Below are positions 15,742 through 25,959 of a DNA stretch of 47,881 bases, piece by piece. A program made the position numbers and the translations under genes. The notes beneath the pieces were generated by a model. The model was given only the letters and a program-made list of their open reading frames with translations, ran no database searches and was not told the DNA's origin. Each line of letters opens with the position of its first letter. Positions within the stretch are counted from its first letter, which is position 1. Source of the DNA: Rhodanobacter sp. 67-28 (lineage in GTDB: Bacteria; Pseudomonadota; Gammaproteobacteria; Xanthomonadales; Rhodanobacteraceae); the NCBI GenBank assembly GCA_001898415.1, contig MKTU01000024.1, forward strand, positions 148,929 through 196,809, written 5' to 3'.

Positions 15742-16953
15742 ATGCAGATTCGACCCATCCTCGCCGCGTTGCGCCGCCATCGCATGGCCACCGTGCTGAT
15801 CGCGCTGGAGATCGCGCTGGCCTGCGCGGTGCTGTGCAACGCCTGTTTCCTGATCGCCGGCCGGATCGACGCGATCCAGGTCGACAGCGGCGTCGACGAG
15901 GCCTCGCTGGCGACGGTGCAACTGGCCGGCTACGAGAACGCGCACGCGGTCGACCTCAACGCCCGGGTGCTGACCGGGCTGGGCAGCATTGCGGGCGTGC
16001 AGTCGGTGAGCCTGCTCAACTCCATCCCGTTCGGCGCGCGCCGCGGCACCGCGGGCATCACCACGGACATGGCCGGCAAGCACTTCGGCGGCGTGGTCGA
16101 GTTCTACGTCGGTGGCCCGGGCAGCCTTTCGGCGTTGGGCACGCGGCTGGTTGCCGGGCGCAATCCGCAGCCCGACGATTTCCGTCCGTTCACCGCCTTG
16201 ATGCCGGACGACGCCTCGGTGCAGGTGACGCGGGCACTGGCCGAGCACCTGTGGCCGGGCGTCGATCCGCTGGGCAAGGAGTTCTGGCTGGACAAGTCGC
16301 ACTTTCGCGTGGTCGGCGTGATCGACCACCTGGTGCGACCCGACCCGGGCGGCTGGCCCGGCGACAGCCGCGACTGGTCGGTGTTCGTGCCGGCGCAGTC
16401 GAGCGTCTATCTCTCCGGCAGCTACCTGCTGCGCGCCGCGCCGACGGACCTGCCGCGGGTGTTGCGCGATGCCCGCGCCGCGATCGCGAAGATCGCCCCG
16501 GATGCCGTGCTCGACCAGGACGGCACGCAGACCCTCGGCGACCTGCGCACCCGCAGTTTCCAGAAGGACCGCGCGATGATCGGCATGCTGGTGGGCGTGA
16601 TCGTGGCGCTGCTGCTGGTCACCGCCCTGGGCATCGTCGGCCTGGCCAGTTTCTGGGTGGCGCAGCGGCGCCGGCAGATCGGCATCCGCCGCGCCATCGG
16701 CGCCACCCGCCGCGACATCCTGCACTACTTCCAGACCGAGAACTTCCTGATCGTCAGCTTCGGCATCGTGCTGGGCATGGTGCTGGCCTATGCACTCAAT
16801 CTGTTGCTGATGACGCACTACGAACTGCCGCGCCTGCCGCTGGCCTACCTGCCGATCGGCGCCGTCGCACTGTGGCTGCTCGGCCAGCTCGCCGTGCTCG
16901 GCCCCGCGTTGCGCGCCGCGGCCGTGCCGCCGGTGGTGGCGACGAGGGGATAG
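15742..16953 (+). CDS. FtsX-like ABC permease, type B, copy 4
   Basis: 403 residues, the shortest B copy, beginning MQIRPILAALRRHRMATVL. First-helix motif LEIALACAVLCNACFLI keeps the conserved Cys-Asn-Ala and adds another Cys. C-terminal part GIVGLASFWVAQRRRQIGIRRAIGATRRDI then YELPRLPLAYLPIGAVALWLLGQLAV; end PVVATRG. Last permease of the array. After it comes a GGGAAT-type repeat and then the DUF885 gene, so this may be near the end of the primary transcript. Confidence 0.9.
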   Translation: MQIRPILAALRRHRMATVLIALEIALACAVLCNACFLIAGRIDAIQVDSGVDEASLATVQLAGYENAHAVDLNARVLTGLGSIAGVQSVSLLNSIPFGARRGTAGITTDMAGKHFGGVVEFYVGGPGSLSALGTRLVAGRNPQPDDFRPFTALMPDDASVQVTRALAEHLWPGVDPLGKEFWLDKSHFRVVGVIDHLVRPDPGGWPGDSRDWSVFVPAQSSVYLSGSYLLRAAPTDLPRVLRDARAAIAKIAPDAVLDQDGTQTLGDLRTRSFQKDRAMIGMLVGVIVALLLVTALGIVGLASFWVAQRRRQIGIRRAIGATRRDILHYFQTENFLIVSFGIVLGMVLAYALNLLLMTHYELPRLPLAYLPIGAVALWLLGQLAVLGPALRAAAVPPVVATRG

Positions 16954-16960
16954 CGGTGCC

Positions 16961-17050
16961 GGGAATGGAGGGTCGGCAATGGGAAACGGGAAAGACCAGA
17001 GCGTGAAGCGTCACGGCCTTGCGATTCCCCGATTCCCCCTTCCAGGCTCC
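16961..17050. repeat. GGGAATA-type inverted repeat, copy 5 (degenerate)
   Basis: Left arm GGGAATGGAGGGTCGGCAAT... and right arm GCGATTCCCCGATTCCCCCT around a diverged core with ...AAGACCAGAGCGTGAAGCG. Less regular than copies 1-4. It lies between the last permease and the peptidase gene. Confidence 0.65.
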
Positions 17051-17133
17051 GTGCATTCCGGCACGGGCTGACCGCCCCTCGACGCGATCACAATCCACCG
17101 TATCGATTCACCACGACCCAAAGGACGCTGCCG

Positions 17134-18960
17134 ATGAAAACCCTGCCGTTGTTGATCTGTCTGGCCCTCGCGGGCTCGGTGACCATGGCCGCTCCGCTGC
17201 AGGCGGCGCCCGCGGCGCAGTCCGTTGCCAAGGGCGACGTGGCCAGTCGCGTGCAGGCGCTCAACGCGCTGCTGGCGGAGCAATGGGAGTACACGCTGAA
17301 GAACAGCCCCGAGTTCGCCACCATCCTGGGCGACTTGCGCTACAACGATCATTGGAGCGATGTCTCGCTGGCGCACATGCGCGCGGACCATCAGGCGACG
17401 CAGGATTTCCTCAAGCGCTTCGAGGCGATCGACACCAGCGGTTTCCCCGACAGCGACAAGCTCAACCAGCAGTTGATGGTGCGCCAGCTGAAGGATTCGC
17501 TGCGTTCCTACGACCTCAAGCTCTACGAGATGCCGCTGGACCAGATGAGCGGCGTGCACATCGCGCTGGCCGGCTTCGTCAGCTCGATCCCGTTCAACAG
17601 CACCAGGGAATACGACGACTACCTGGCGCGCCTGAAGGCAGTGCCGAAGCTGTTCGACCAGGTCGCCGCGGTGGCGCGGCAGGGCATGGCCGACAAGATG
17701 ATGCCGCCGAAGTACCTGCTGGAAAAAGTGGTCAAGCAGATCGCCAGCATCGAGCAGCCGGCCGGCATGGACAGCGTGTTCGCCGAGCCGCTGAAGCATT
17801 TTCCCAAGTCGGTCTCGGCGGCCGACCAGAAGCGCCTGCATGACTCCATCGTCGCCGCGATCGACCACGACGTGCGCCCGGCCTACGCAAAGCTGGGCAA
17901 GTTCGTGGCCGACGACTACGCCCCGCACGGGCGCAGCCAGCCCGGCGTGTGGGATCTGCCCAACGGCGAGGCGATCTACCGCTTCCAGGTCGAGCAGATG
18001 ACCACTACCAGGGAAACCCCGCAGCAGATCCACGAGATCGGCCTGGCCGAGGTCAAGCGCATCGAGGGCGAAATGACGAAGATTGCCCACGCGCAGGGCT
18101 TCAAGGACCTGGCCAGTTTCCGCGCCTCGCTGAAGACCAACCCGAAGACGCACGCCACCTCGCGCGAGGACATCCTCAATCGCTATCGCGGCTACATCGC
18201 CGGCATGGAGCCGGAGCTGCCCAAACTGTTCGGGCGCCTGCCCAAGACCGAGGTGGTGGTCAAGCCGGTGGAGAAGTTCCGCGAGAAGGAGGCCGCGGCG
18301 GCCGAATACCATCAGGGCACGCCGGATGGCTCGCGGCCCGGGCAGATCTTCGTCAACACCGGCGATTTCGCCAACCGCAGCGTGCTGACCATCGAATCCA
18401 CCGCCTACCACGAGGGCATTCCGGGCCATCACCTGCAGATCTCGATCGCGCAGAGCCTGCCCAAGCTGCCGCCGTTCCGCCAGCAGGCCGGCTACACCGC
18501 CTATGTCGAGGGCTGGGCGCTGTACGCCGAGCAGCTGGGCAAGGAGGTGGGCTTCTACAAGGACCCGCTGTCCGACTACGGCCGCCTGTCCGATGAGCTG
18601 CTGCGCGCCGATCGCCTGGTGCTCGACACCGGCGTGCACTACAAGCACTGGACGCGCCAGCAGATGGTCGATTTCTTCCACGCCCATTCCAGCGAGGACG
18701 AGCCCGACGTGCAGGCCGAGACCGACCGCTACATCACCTGGCCCGGGCAGGCGCTGGCGTACAAGACCGGCGAGCTGAAGATCCTGGCGTTGCGCGCGCG
18801 AGCCAAGCAGGCGTTGGGCGACCAGTTCGACATCCGCGCCTTCCACGACGAGATCCTCGGCGGCGGCGCGCTGCCGCTGGACGTGCTGGAGGACCGCGTC
18901 AACGACTGGATCGCCGCGGTGAAGGCCGGCAAGGCGCCGGCGCATCCGGCGGCGATCTAG
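17134..18960 (+). CDS. Secreted DUF885 putative zinc peptidase
   Basis: 608 residues with a signal peptide (about 1-24, ending near LQA-AP). The C-terminal half matches the DUF885 family, uncharacterised proteins with a gluzincin-like site: His426-Glu427-Gly-Ile-Pro-Gly-His432 and, about 35 residues later, the [14 protein letters not shown] helix that would supply a third zinc ligand. The first half is helical and charged. Probably a periplasmic peptidase, substrate unknown. It lies between the permease array and the regulator genes on the same strand, so it may process something handled by the exporter; its own promoter in the 180-base gap upstream cannot be excluded. Confidence 0.88.
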   Translation: MKTLPLLICLALAGSVTMAAPLQAAPAAQSVAKGDVASRVQALNALLAEQWEYTLKNSPEFATILGDLRYNDHWSDVSLAHMRADHQATQDFLKRFEAIDTSGFPDSDKLNQQLMVRQLKDSLRSYDLKLYEMPLDQMSGVHIALAGFVSSIPFNSTREYDDYLARLKAVPKLFDQVAAVARQGMADKMMPPKYLLEKVVKQIASIEQPAGMDSVFAEPLKHFPKSVSAADQKRLHDSIVAAIDHDVRPAYAKLGKFVADDYAPHGRSQPGVWDLPNGEAIYRFQVEQMTTTRETPQQIHEIGLAEVKRIEGEMTKIAHAQGFKDLASFRASLKTNPKTHATSREDILNRYRGYIAGMEPELPKLFGRLPKTEVVVKPVEKFREKEAAAAEYHQGTPDGSRPGQIFVNTGDFANRSVLTIESTAYHEGIPGHHLQISIAQSLPKLPPFRQQAGYTAYVEGWALYAEQLGKEVGFYKDPLSDYGRLSDELLRADRLVLDTGVHYKHWTRQQMVDFFHAHSSEDEPDVQAETDRYITWPGQALAYKTGELKILALRARAKQALGDQFDIRAFHDEILGGGALPLDVLEDRVNDWIAAVKAGKAPAHPAAI

Positions 18961-18974
18961 CCGGTTGGCCCCTT

Positions 18975-19038
18975 GTAGGGCGGGCACCGCCCGCCATCGT
19001 CCCGCTGTGGAATAGCCGGCGGGCGGTGCCCGCCCTAC
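18975..19038. repeat. GTAGGGCGGGC-type palindromic repeat, copy 2
   Basis: GTAGGGCGGGCACCGCCCGCC from 18975 and the inverse arm GGCGGGCGGTGCCCGCCCTAC ending 19038, each arm described here being a 17-base hairpin plus the CCTAC/GTAGG tail. It separates the peptidase from the regulator genes and may act as a 3'-end stabiliser. Confidence 0.8.
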
Positions 19039-19101
19039 ACGCTAGCCGGGCCGGTCGATGACGCCATCGGGGCTTGCATAGCCCGATGGTCATGGCAACC
19101 T

Positions 19102-19130
19102 TGCGGACACGAGCGGCATCCATGTCCGCA
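19102..19130 (+). promoter_or_regulatory. Inverted repeat before the response regulator, possible autoregulatory site
   Basis: TGCGGACA (19102-19109) and TGTCCGCA (19123-19130) form a perfect 8-base inverted repeat. The CGGACA/TGTCCG cores are the same as in the palindrome before the adaptor operon (3857-3880). No sigma-54 promoter of correct spacing is seen here. Confidence 0.45.
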
Positions 19131-19144
19131 TGTGCAGAAAACGA

Positions 19145-20488
<1,344 letters not shown>

Positions 20489-20555
20489 CCGGAGCGGGCT
20501 TGCCGCCGCGCGTGCGGCGGACAAAGATGCGCGATCGAGAAGGCGGAGGTGTGCG

Positions 20556-20891
20556 ATGAAGTTTCGAGGTCTGTTGATCCCTTGCGCGATGTTGCTGGCC
20601 GGCGCCGTGGCCGCGCAGTCGGCCGCGCCGCAGAGCGACTCCCGCGACGATCGCTGGGATGCCGCACCGCCGGCGGCCGGCTCGACGAATTACCGCAGCG
20701 TACCGGTGCTGCCCGGCAACGACGCCCATGGCGTGTTCCAGTTCAGGCAGGCGAAGCATCAGGGCCCCGCCTATGAGCCGCCGCCGCAGGCCAACGACAA
20801 GGCCGCCGTGATGGGCAAGTCGCGGCCGTGGCAGAACGGCCGGCCGCCACTCGATTGCGCGATGCATCCGAGGGCGCCGGGATGCCGCTGA
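20556..20891 (+). CDS. Small secreted protein of unknown function
   Basis: 111 residues with a clear signal peptide (MKFRGLLIPCAMLLAGAVAAQS, cleavage near residue 20-21). The mature part is short, polar and Pro/Asp/Gln-rich, without obvious repeats: NYRSVPVLPGND and RPPLDCAMHPRAPGC stand out, the latter giving two cysteines near the end. GCGGAGGTGTGCG before the ATG is a good ribosome site. Placed between the response regulator and the kinase, it may be a periplasmic signal input or a product of the regulated pathway; no family is recognised. Confidence 0.7.
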   Translation: MKFRGLLIPCAMLLAGAVAAQSAAPQSDSRDDRWDAAPPAAGSTNYRSVPVLPGNDAHGVFQFRQAKHQGPAYEPPPQANDKAAVMGKSRPWQNGRPPLDCAMHPRAPGCR

Positions 20892-20955
20892 TGCGGTGGA
20901 CGCGCGGGCCGGGGTCGGTGCCTGCCGCCGTGCGCAGCGGCCGGAGCGGCGCCCC

Positions 20956-22371
20956 ATGTGGCAACTGCTGAACTCGCTGCGCGCGCGGCTGAGTCTGCTG
21001 CTGGTCGCCGCCGGCGTGGTCGGCGCACTGATCCTCGTCGGCGTCACCCGCTGGCCACTGCCGCAACTGCTCGCGTGGTTGCATGGCGGCGCGGCCGGCG
21101 CCGGCGAGGCGGCATCGGCCGCGGTCACCGCGACGCCGCCGCAGGATGTCTACATCGCACTGGCTGTGGGGCTGGTGTTGCTGATGCTGGCCGCGATCTG
21201 GCTGGCCGGGCGCGCGCTGGACCCGGTGAGCCGCCTGCTGCGGGCGCTGGAAGGCGCGGTGGCCAGTTATCGCGACGGTGATTTCAGCTTCTCCATCGCG
21301 GCCAACCGCCGCGACGAACTGGGCAAGCTGATCCGCATGCACAACGAGCTGGGCCACACCTTGCGTGAGCAGCGCCAGCACCTGGCGCAACGCGAGCTGC
21401 TGCTGGACACGGTGGTGCAGAACACGCCGGTGGCGCTGGTGCTCACCGATGCCGCGGGCCGCGTGGCCTACGCCAACATCGCCTCAAGGCACCTGTTCAA
21501 TGAGGGGCGCAGCCTGGCCGGGCTGGATTTCGCCGAACTGCTGGCCGAGGCGCCGCAGGTGCTGCGCCAGGCGGTGGAGAGCGGCGAGGATGCGCTGCTC
21601 ACGGTGGACATGGACGGCAGCGACGAAACCTTCCACCTGTCGCAGCGTGCGTTCCGCCTGCAGGGGCGGCCGCATCGCCTGCATTCGTTCCGGCGCATGA
21701 CGCGCGAGCTCTCGCGGCAGGAGGTGGCGACCTGGAAGCGGGTGATCCGGGTGATCAGCCACGAGCTCAACAACTCGCTGGCGCCGATCTCCTCGCTGGC
21801 GCACTCTGGCGCGGAGCTGGCGCGGCGCGGCGACGTCGATCGCCTGCCCAGCGTGTTCGCCACCATCGGCGAACGTGCCCGCCACCTGCACGGCTTCATC
21901 GCCGGCTATGCCAGCTTCGCCAAGCTGCCGACACCGCGACCGGTCGCGGTGGAGTGGGCGGCCTTTCTGGAAGGCCTGTCGCTGCACTGCCGCTATCGTC
22001 TGGCCTCGGCCGTTCCGGAGCGGCCGGGCTGGTTCGACGCCGCGCAGGTCGAGCAGGTGTTGATCAACCTCATCAAGAACGCGCACGAAGCCGGCGGCCC
22101 GGACGACGAGGTCACGCTGTCGATCCACGATGTCGGCGCCGAGATGCGCGTGGAGGTGGCCGACCGTGGCCCGGGCATGAGCGAAACGGTGCTGGCGCAG
22201 GCGCTGCTGCCGTTCTATTCGACCAAGCGCTCCGGCACCGGCCTGGGCCTGGCGCTGGCGCGCGAGATCGCCGAGGCGCACGGCGGGCGCGTGTTGCTGG
22301 CCAACCGCGAGGGCGGCGGCCTGCGCGTGACCTTGCTGTTGCCGACCGCCAAGGCGCCGCCGCGCGGCTGA
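20956..22371 (+). CDS. Membrane sensor histidine kinase partnering the sigma-54 regulator
   Basis: 471 residues from MWQLLNSL; an in-frame ATG 60 bases upstream would add an arginine-rich leader and is less likely. Two membrane helices (about 11-33 and 75-95) enclose a short periplasmic loop of about 40 residues. Then come HAMP-like (about 96-145) and PAS-like (about 155-255) segments. The phospho-acceptor is His269 in ISHELNNSLAPISS, the NtrY/YfhK style of H-box. The ATP-binding part has NLIKNAHEA, VADRGPGMS and FYSTKRSGTGLGLAL. Its stop codon abuts that of phoU on the other strand. Confidence 0.92.
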   Translation: MWQLLNSLRARLSLLLVAAGVVGALILVGVTRWPLPQLLAWLHGGAAGAGEAASAAVTATPPQDVYIALAVGLVLLMLAAIWLAGRALDPVSRLLRALEGAVASYRDGDFSFSIAANRRDELGKLIRMHNELGHTLREQRQHLAQRELLLDTVVQNTPVALVLTDAAGRVAYANIASRHLFNEGRSLAGLDFAELLAEAPQVLRQAVESGEDALLTVDMDGSDETFHLSQRAFRLQGRPHRLHSFRRMTRELSRQEVATWKRVIRVISHELNNSLAPISSLAHSGAELARRGDVDRLPSVFATIGERARHLHGFIAGYASFAKLPTPRPVAVEWAAFLEGLSLHCRYRLASAVPERPGWFDAAQVEQVLINLIKNAHEAGGPDDEVTLSIHDVGAEMRVEVADRGPGMSETVLAQALLPFYSTKRSGTGLGLALAREIAEAHGGRVLLANREGGGLRVTLLLPTAKAPPRG

Positions 22372-23118
22372 TCAAGGGCGCGCGGGCTTGTCCCCCGATC
22401 CGGCCAGGCCGGAGAAGTCCGCGCTGGAGGTCTGGTCGAGTTTCCTGCGCTGCGATTGCAGCGGTTCGCCGGTGACCTGGAACCACACGTTCTCGGCGAT
22501 GTTGGTGGCATGGTCGCCGATGCGCTCGATGTTCTTGGCCATGAACAGCAGGTGCGTGCATGGGGTGATGTTGCGCGGGTCTTCCATCATGTAGGTCAGC
22601 AGCTGGCGGAAGTAGCCGGTATAGGCCTCGTCCAGCACGGTGTCGTTCTTCCACACCGCGTGCGCGCGCTCGGCATCGCGCTCCTGGTAGGCCGCGAGCA
22701 CCTCGCGCACGCCGGTGGCCGCCAGCCGCGCCAGGTGTTCCAGGCCCCTGGCCGGCTGCACCGGGGCCACCATCGACAGGGGGATCGAGCGTTTGGCCAC
22801 GTTGGCGGCGTAATCGCCGATGCGCTCGATGTCGGCCGCCGTGCGCAGCGCCGCGAACACGTTGCGCAGGTCGCCGGCCATCGGCGCGCGCAATGCCAGC
22901 AGACGCACCACGTCGTGGCTGATGTCGCGCTCCATCCGGTCGATGGTGTCGTCGTTGTCGACCACGCGCTGGGCGGCGCGCTCGTCGCGCCGCTCGACCA
23001 CGTCGATCGCCGCCTCCAGCTGTTTCACCGACAACTCGCCCATGCGCACGATCTCGGCGGTGAGCCGGCTCAGTTCGGTGTCGTAGCTCTTGATGATGTG
23101 GTCTGTGCCAGTGCTCAT
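22372..23118 (-). CDS. phoU: Phosphate-signalling protein PhoU
   Basis: 248 residues made of two similar three-helix repeats, each with the family metal/phosphate motif: ...TAADIERIGDYAANVA... near 94-108 and ...KNIERIGDHATNIAE... near 195-209. PhoU links the PstSCAB transporter to the PhoR kinase and keeps the Pho response off when phosphate is plentiful. It is the last gene of the pstSCAB-phoU set, 143 bases after pstB with a repeat in between. The stop TGA lies in a TGATCA shared with the kinase gene's stop on the opposite strand. The C-terminal 25 residues are polar and family-variable. Confidence 0.95.
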   Translation of the reverse strand: MSTGTDHIIKSYDTELSRLTAEIVRMGELSVKQLEAAIDVVERRDERAAQRVVDNDDTIDRMERDISHDVVRLLALRAPMAGDLRNVFAALRTAADIERIGDYAANVAKRSIPLSMVAPVQPARGLEHLARLAATGVREVLAAYQERDAERAHAVWKNDTVLDEAYTGYFRQLLTYMMEDPRNITPCTHLLFMAKNIERIGDHATNIAENVWFQVTGEPLQSQRRKLDQTSSADFSGLAGSGDKPARP

Positions 23119-23145
23119 GATGTGCCTCTGCTTGTTCCTTCTGCC

Positions 23146-23250
23146 TTTGGGAGAAGGTGCCCCGAAGGGGCGGATGAGGGTTCGGGCGGAGCGGGGCGCC
23201 GAGGCCCCGCCCGTACCCTCACCCCACCCCCTCTCCCGAAGGGAGAGGGG
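23146..23250. repeat. Palindromic repeat between pstB and phoU
   Basis: Contains GGGAGAAGGTGCCCCGAAGG from 23149, the nested palindrome GGCGCCGAGGCCCCGCCC region, and CCCTCTCCCGAAGGGAGAGG near the end; GATGAGGGT and ACCCTCACCCC pair across it. It fills almost the whole pstB-phoU gap and could lower or terminate transcription into phoU. Confidence 0.7.
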
Positions 23251-23261
23251 CTTTCAATCGT

Positions 23262-24056
23262 CTAGCCGAATCGCCCGGTGATGTAATCCTCGGTCTGCTT
23301 CTTGTCCGGCTTGGTGAAGATTTTCTCGGTCTTGTCGAACTCGATCAGCTCGCCCAGGTACATGAAGGCGGTGAGGTCGGAGACGCGGGCGGCCTGCTGC
23401 ATGTTGTGGGTGACGATGACGATGGTGAACTGGCTTTTCAGTTCCTCCACCAATTGCTCGATGCGGCCGGTGGCGATCGGGTCGAGCGCCGAGGTGGGTT
23501 CGTCCAGCAACAGCACTTCGGGTTTCAGCGCGATCGCGCGGGCGATGCACAGGCGCTGCTGCTGGCCGCCGGAGAGGCCGAGCGCGTTGTGCTTGAGCTT
23601 GTCCTTCACCTCGTCCCACAGCGCCGAGCTGCGCAGTGCCTGCTCGACGCGGCCTTCCATGTCGGACCTGGACAGCTTCTCGTGGTGGCGGATGCCGTAG
23701 GCGACGTTCTCGAAGATCGTCATCGGGAACGGCACCGGCTTCTGGAACACCATGCCGATCTTGCTGCGCAGGCGGTTCATCGAATAGCGCGGGTCGAGGA
23801 TGTTCTCGCCGTCGAGCAGGATCGAGCCGGTGGCCCGCAGCTTCGGATAGATGGCGTAGATGCGGTTGAAGATGCGCAGCAAGGTGGACTTGCCGCAACC
23901 GGACGGCCCGATGATCGCAGTGACCTGCTTCTCGGGGATATCCATGTCGATGCCTTTCAGCGCATGGAAATCGCCGTAGTGGAAGTGCAGGTCGCGCACG
24001 GTGAACTTGGGCGACGCCACCGGCAACGACCGGGCGGCGAGGGCGGGATCAGTCAT
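23262..24056 (-). CDS. pstB: Phosphate ABC transporter ATP-binding protein PstB
   Basis: 264 residues, normal length. Walker [10 protein letters not shown] (50-58), Q-loop [17 protein letters not shown], signature [14 protein letters not shown], Walker [13 protein letters not shown] and H-loop [13 protein letters not shown]. The KPVPFPMTI and FNRIYAIYP elements are typical of PstB rather than other importers. It powers high-affinity phosphate uptake with PstA and PstC. Its start overlaps the end of pstA by eight bases (ATGACTGA), so translation is coupled. Confidence 0.97.
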   Translation of the reverse strand: MTDPALAARSLPVASPKFTVRDLHFHYGDFHALKGIDMDIPEKQVTAIIGPSGCGKSTLLRIFNRIYAIYPKLRATGSILLDGENILDPRYSMNRLRSKIGMVFQKPVPFPMTIFENVAYGIRHHEKLSRSDMEGRVEQALRSSALWDEVKDKLKHNALGLSGGQQQRLCIARAIALKPEVLLLDEPTSALDPIATGRIEQLVEELKSQFTIVIVTHNMQQAARVSDLTAFMYLGELIEFDKTEKIFTKPDKKQTEDYITGRFG

Positions 24057-24915
24057 GGGACACCTTGGTGCGGGAAAGGATCAGGCGCGAGGCCAGGCTC
24101 AGCAGCAGCACGAACATGGTGATCACGAACGCGCCGGCCCACGCCAGCGCGTGCATCGATTCGCCCGGGTCGTTGGCGTACTGGTAGATGATCTGCGGCA
24201 GGCTGGACATCTTCTCCATCGGGTTGATGGCCATGTAGTTGTTGCCGAACGCGGTGAACAGCAGCGGCGCGGTCTCGCCGCTGATCCGCGCCAGCGCCAG
24301 CAGCACGCCGGTGATGATGCCCGAGCGCGCCGCGCGGATCAGGATCTGCACGGTCAGCTTCCACTGCGGCACGCCCAGCGACAGCGCGGCTTCGCGCAAG
24401 GTGGAGGGCACCAGCCGCAACATCTCGTCGGTGGTGCGCACGATCACCGGCAACGCGATCAGCGCCAGCGCCACGCCGCCGGCGAAGCCGGAGAAGGTGG
24501 TGTTGCCGTGGGTCAGCGCCGTGCTGGGCAGCACGATGATGGTGTAGACGAACAGGCCCATCACGATCGACGGCGCCGACAGCAGGATGTCGTTGAGGAA
24601 GCGGATCGACTCCCCCAGCTTCGTGCGGTTGGCGTACTCGGCCAGCCAGGTGCCGGCCAGCACGCCGATCGGCGTGGCGATGCCGATGCCGATGAAGTTG
24701 ATCACCAGGCTGCCGACCATCGAGTTCAGCAGGCCGCCGTCCTCGCCGTAGGCGGTGATTTTCGTGAACAGCTTCAGGTCCAGCGCGCTGATGCCCTGGC
24801 GCAGCGTTTCCCAGAGAATCCAGGCGAGGAAGGCCAGCCCCACCAGCGTGGCCAGCATGCTCATGGTCATGGCCAGCGCATTGGTGATCCGCCGGCGCAG
24901 GTAGAGCGCGTTCAT
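24049..24915 (-). CDS. pstA: Phosphate ABC transporter permease PstA
   Basis: 288 residues with six predicted membrane helices, the first at about 13-37. The EAA loop reads [30 protein letters not shown], followed by [19 protein letters not shown], both characteristic of PstA. The start ATG at 24915 shares its A with the TGA stop of pstC, a tight translational coupling. A long upstream continuation of the same frame is only the shadow of pstC. Confidence 0.96.
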   Translation of the reverse strand: MNALYLRRRITNALAMTMSMLATLVGLAFLAWILWETLRQGISALDLKLFTKITAYGEDGGLLNSMVGSLVINFIGIGIATPIGVLAGTWLAEYANRTKLGESIRFLNDILLSAPSIVMGLFVYTIIVLPSTALTHGNTTFSGFAGGVALALIALPVIVRTTDEMLRLVPSTLREAALSLGVPQWKLTVQILIRAARSGIITGVLLALARISGETAPLLFTAFGNNYMAINPMEKMSSLPQIIYQYANDPGESMHALAWAGAFVITMFVLLLSLASRLILSRTKVSHD

Positions 24916-25922
24916 CAACGACCCTCCTTGCTCGCCAGGCGGCGCAGCATCAGGCGGGCGATCAGCAGCACGATGAAGGTGACCACGAACAACAGGAAGG
25001 CCAGCGCCATCAGTGCGGACTTCTGCAGGCCGGCGGCTTCGCTGAACTGGTTGGCGATGGTCGAGGCAATCGAGGTGCCGGGGTCGAGCAGCGAGGCCGA
25101 CAGCTGCATCGCGTTGCCCAGCACGAAGGTCACCGCCATCGTCTCGCCCAGCGCGCGGCCGAGGCCGAGGAAGATGCCGCCGATCACCGCCGAGCGGGTG
25201 TACGGCAGCACGATGTCCCACGACACCTCCCAGGTGCTGGAACCCAGCGCATAGGCCGATTCCTTCAGCCGCGTCGGCACGGTCTGGAACACCTCGCGCA
25301 TCACCGAGGAGATGAACGGGATGATCATGATCGCCAGCACGATGCCGGCGACCAGGATGCTGGCGCCGAACGGATAGCTGCTGCCGAACAGCTTGCCCAC
25401 GAAGGGCACGTGCTCGGCCACCCACGACAGCTGGCCGTCGTCGGGCTGGTTGCCGAGGTTGTTGGTCAGCCACGGCTTGACGTGTTCGGCGAAGAACGGG
25501 GCGAAGATGAAAAGCCCCCACATGCCGTAGATGATCGAGGGGATGCCGGCCAGCAGTTCGATGGCCGAGGCCACCGGCGTGCGCAGCCAGGCCGGCGCCA
25601 CTTCGGAGAGATAGACCGCGATGCCGAAACTCACCGGCACGGCGATCAGCAAGGCGATGAAGGAGGTGGCCAGGGTGCCGTACACCGGCACCAGGGCACC
25701 GTAGACCTCGTTGCCCGGGTCCCATTCGGAGCTGACCAGGAAGTGCCAGCCGAAGGTGGCGAACGCGTCGCGCCCGCCCCACAGGGTGGCCGCGGCGGCG
25801 CCGAGCAGGGATGCCAGCACCAGCAGCGCGCAGGCCTTCAACAGCCAGCGGAACAGCCGCTCGTGACGGGCGTCACGGCGGCTGCGCTGTTCCAGGATGT
25901 CGGTGGTGATGGCTGTCGTCAT
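24915..25922 (-). CDS. pstC: Phosphate ABC transporter permease PstC
   Basis: 335 residues from the ATG at 25922 (MTTAITTD). A TTG 33 bases upstream is possible but has no support. Six or seven membrane helices; the first is about 27-50. PstC features are FASPIELLAGIPSIIYGMWGLF-like region near 125, a long periplasmic loop (about 145-190) and the EAA loop with KESAYALGSSTWEVSWDIVLPY and GRALGETMAVTFVLGN. Separated from pstS by 146 bases holding a large hairpin, so pstC may be made at a lower level than PstS. Confidence 0.95.
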   Translation of the reverse strand: MTTAITTDILEQRSRRDARHERLFRWLLKACALLVLASLLGAAAATLWGGRDAFATFGWHFLVSSEWDPGNEVYGALVPVYGTLATSFIALLIAVPVSFGIAVYLSEVAPAWLRTPVASAIELLAGIPSIIYGMWGLFIFAPFFAEHVKPWLTNNLGNQPDDGQLSWVAEHVPFVGKLFGSSYPFGASILVAGIVLAIMIIPFISSVMREVFQTVPTRLKESAYALGSSTWEVSWDIVLPYTRSAVIGGIFLGLGRALGETMAVTFVLGNAMQLSASLLDPGTSIASTIANQFSEAAGLQKSALMALAFLLFVVTFIVLLIARLMLRRLASKEGR

Positions 25923-25959
25923 GCGGGACTCGGTGACCGGCTTGTGATTGAACAAACCC

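Noticed and set aside
19091-19105. TGGCAACCTTGC as a sigma-54 promoter before the response regulator
   Set aside because: The GG and GC elements are three bases too close for a functional -24/-12 promoter.
25923-25955. Longer PstC starting at TTG 25955
   Set aside because: The extra 11 residues have no ribosome site and the ATG at 25922 gives a normal PstC.
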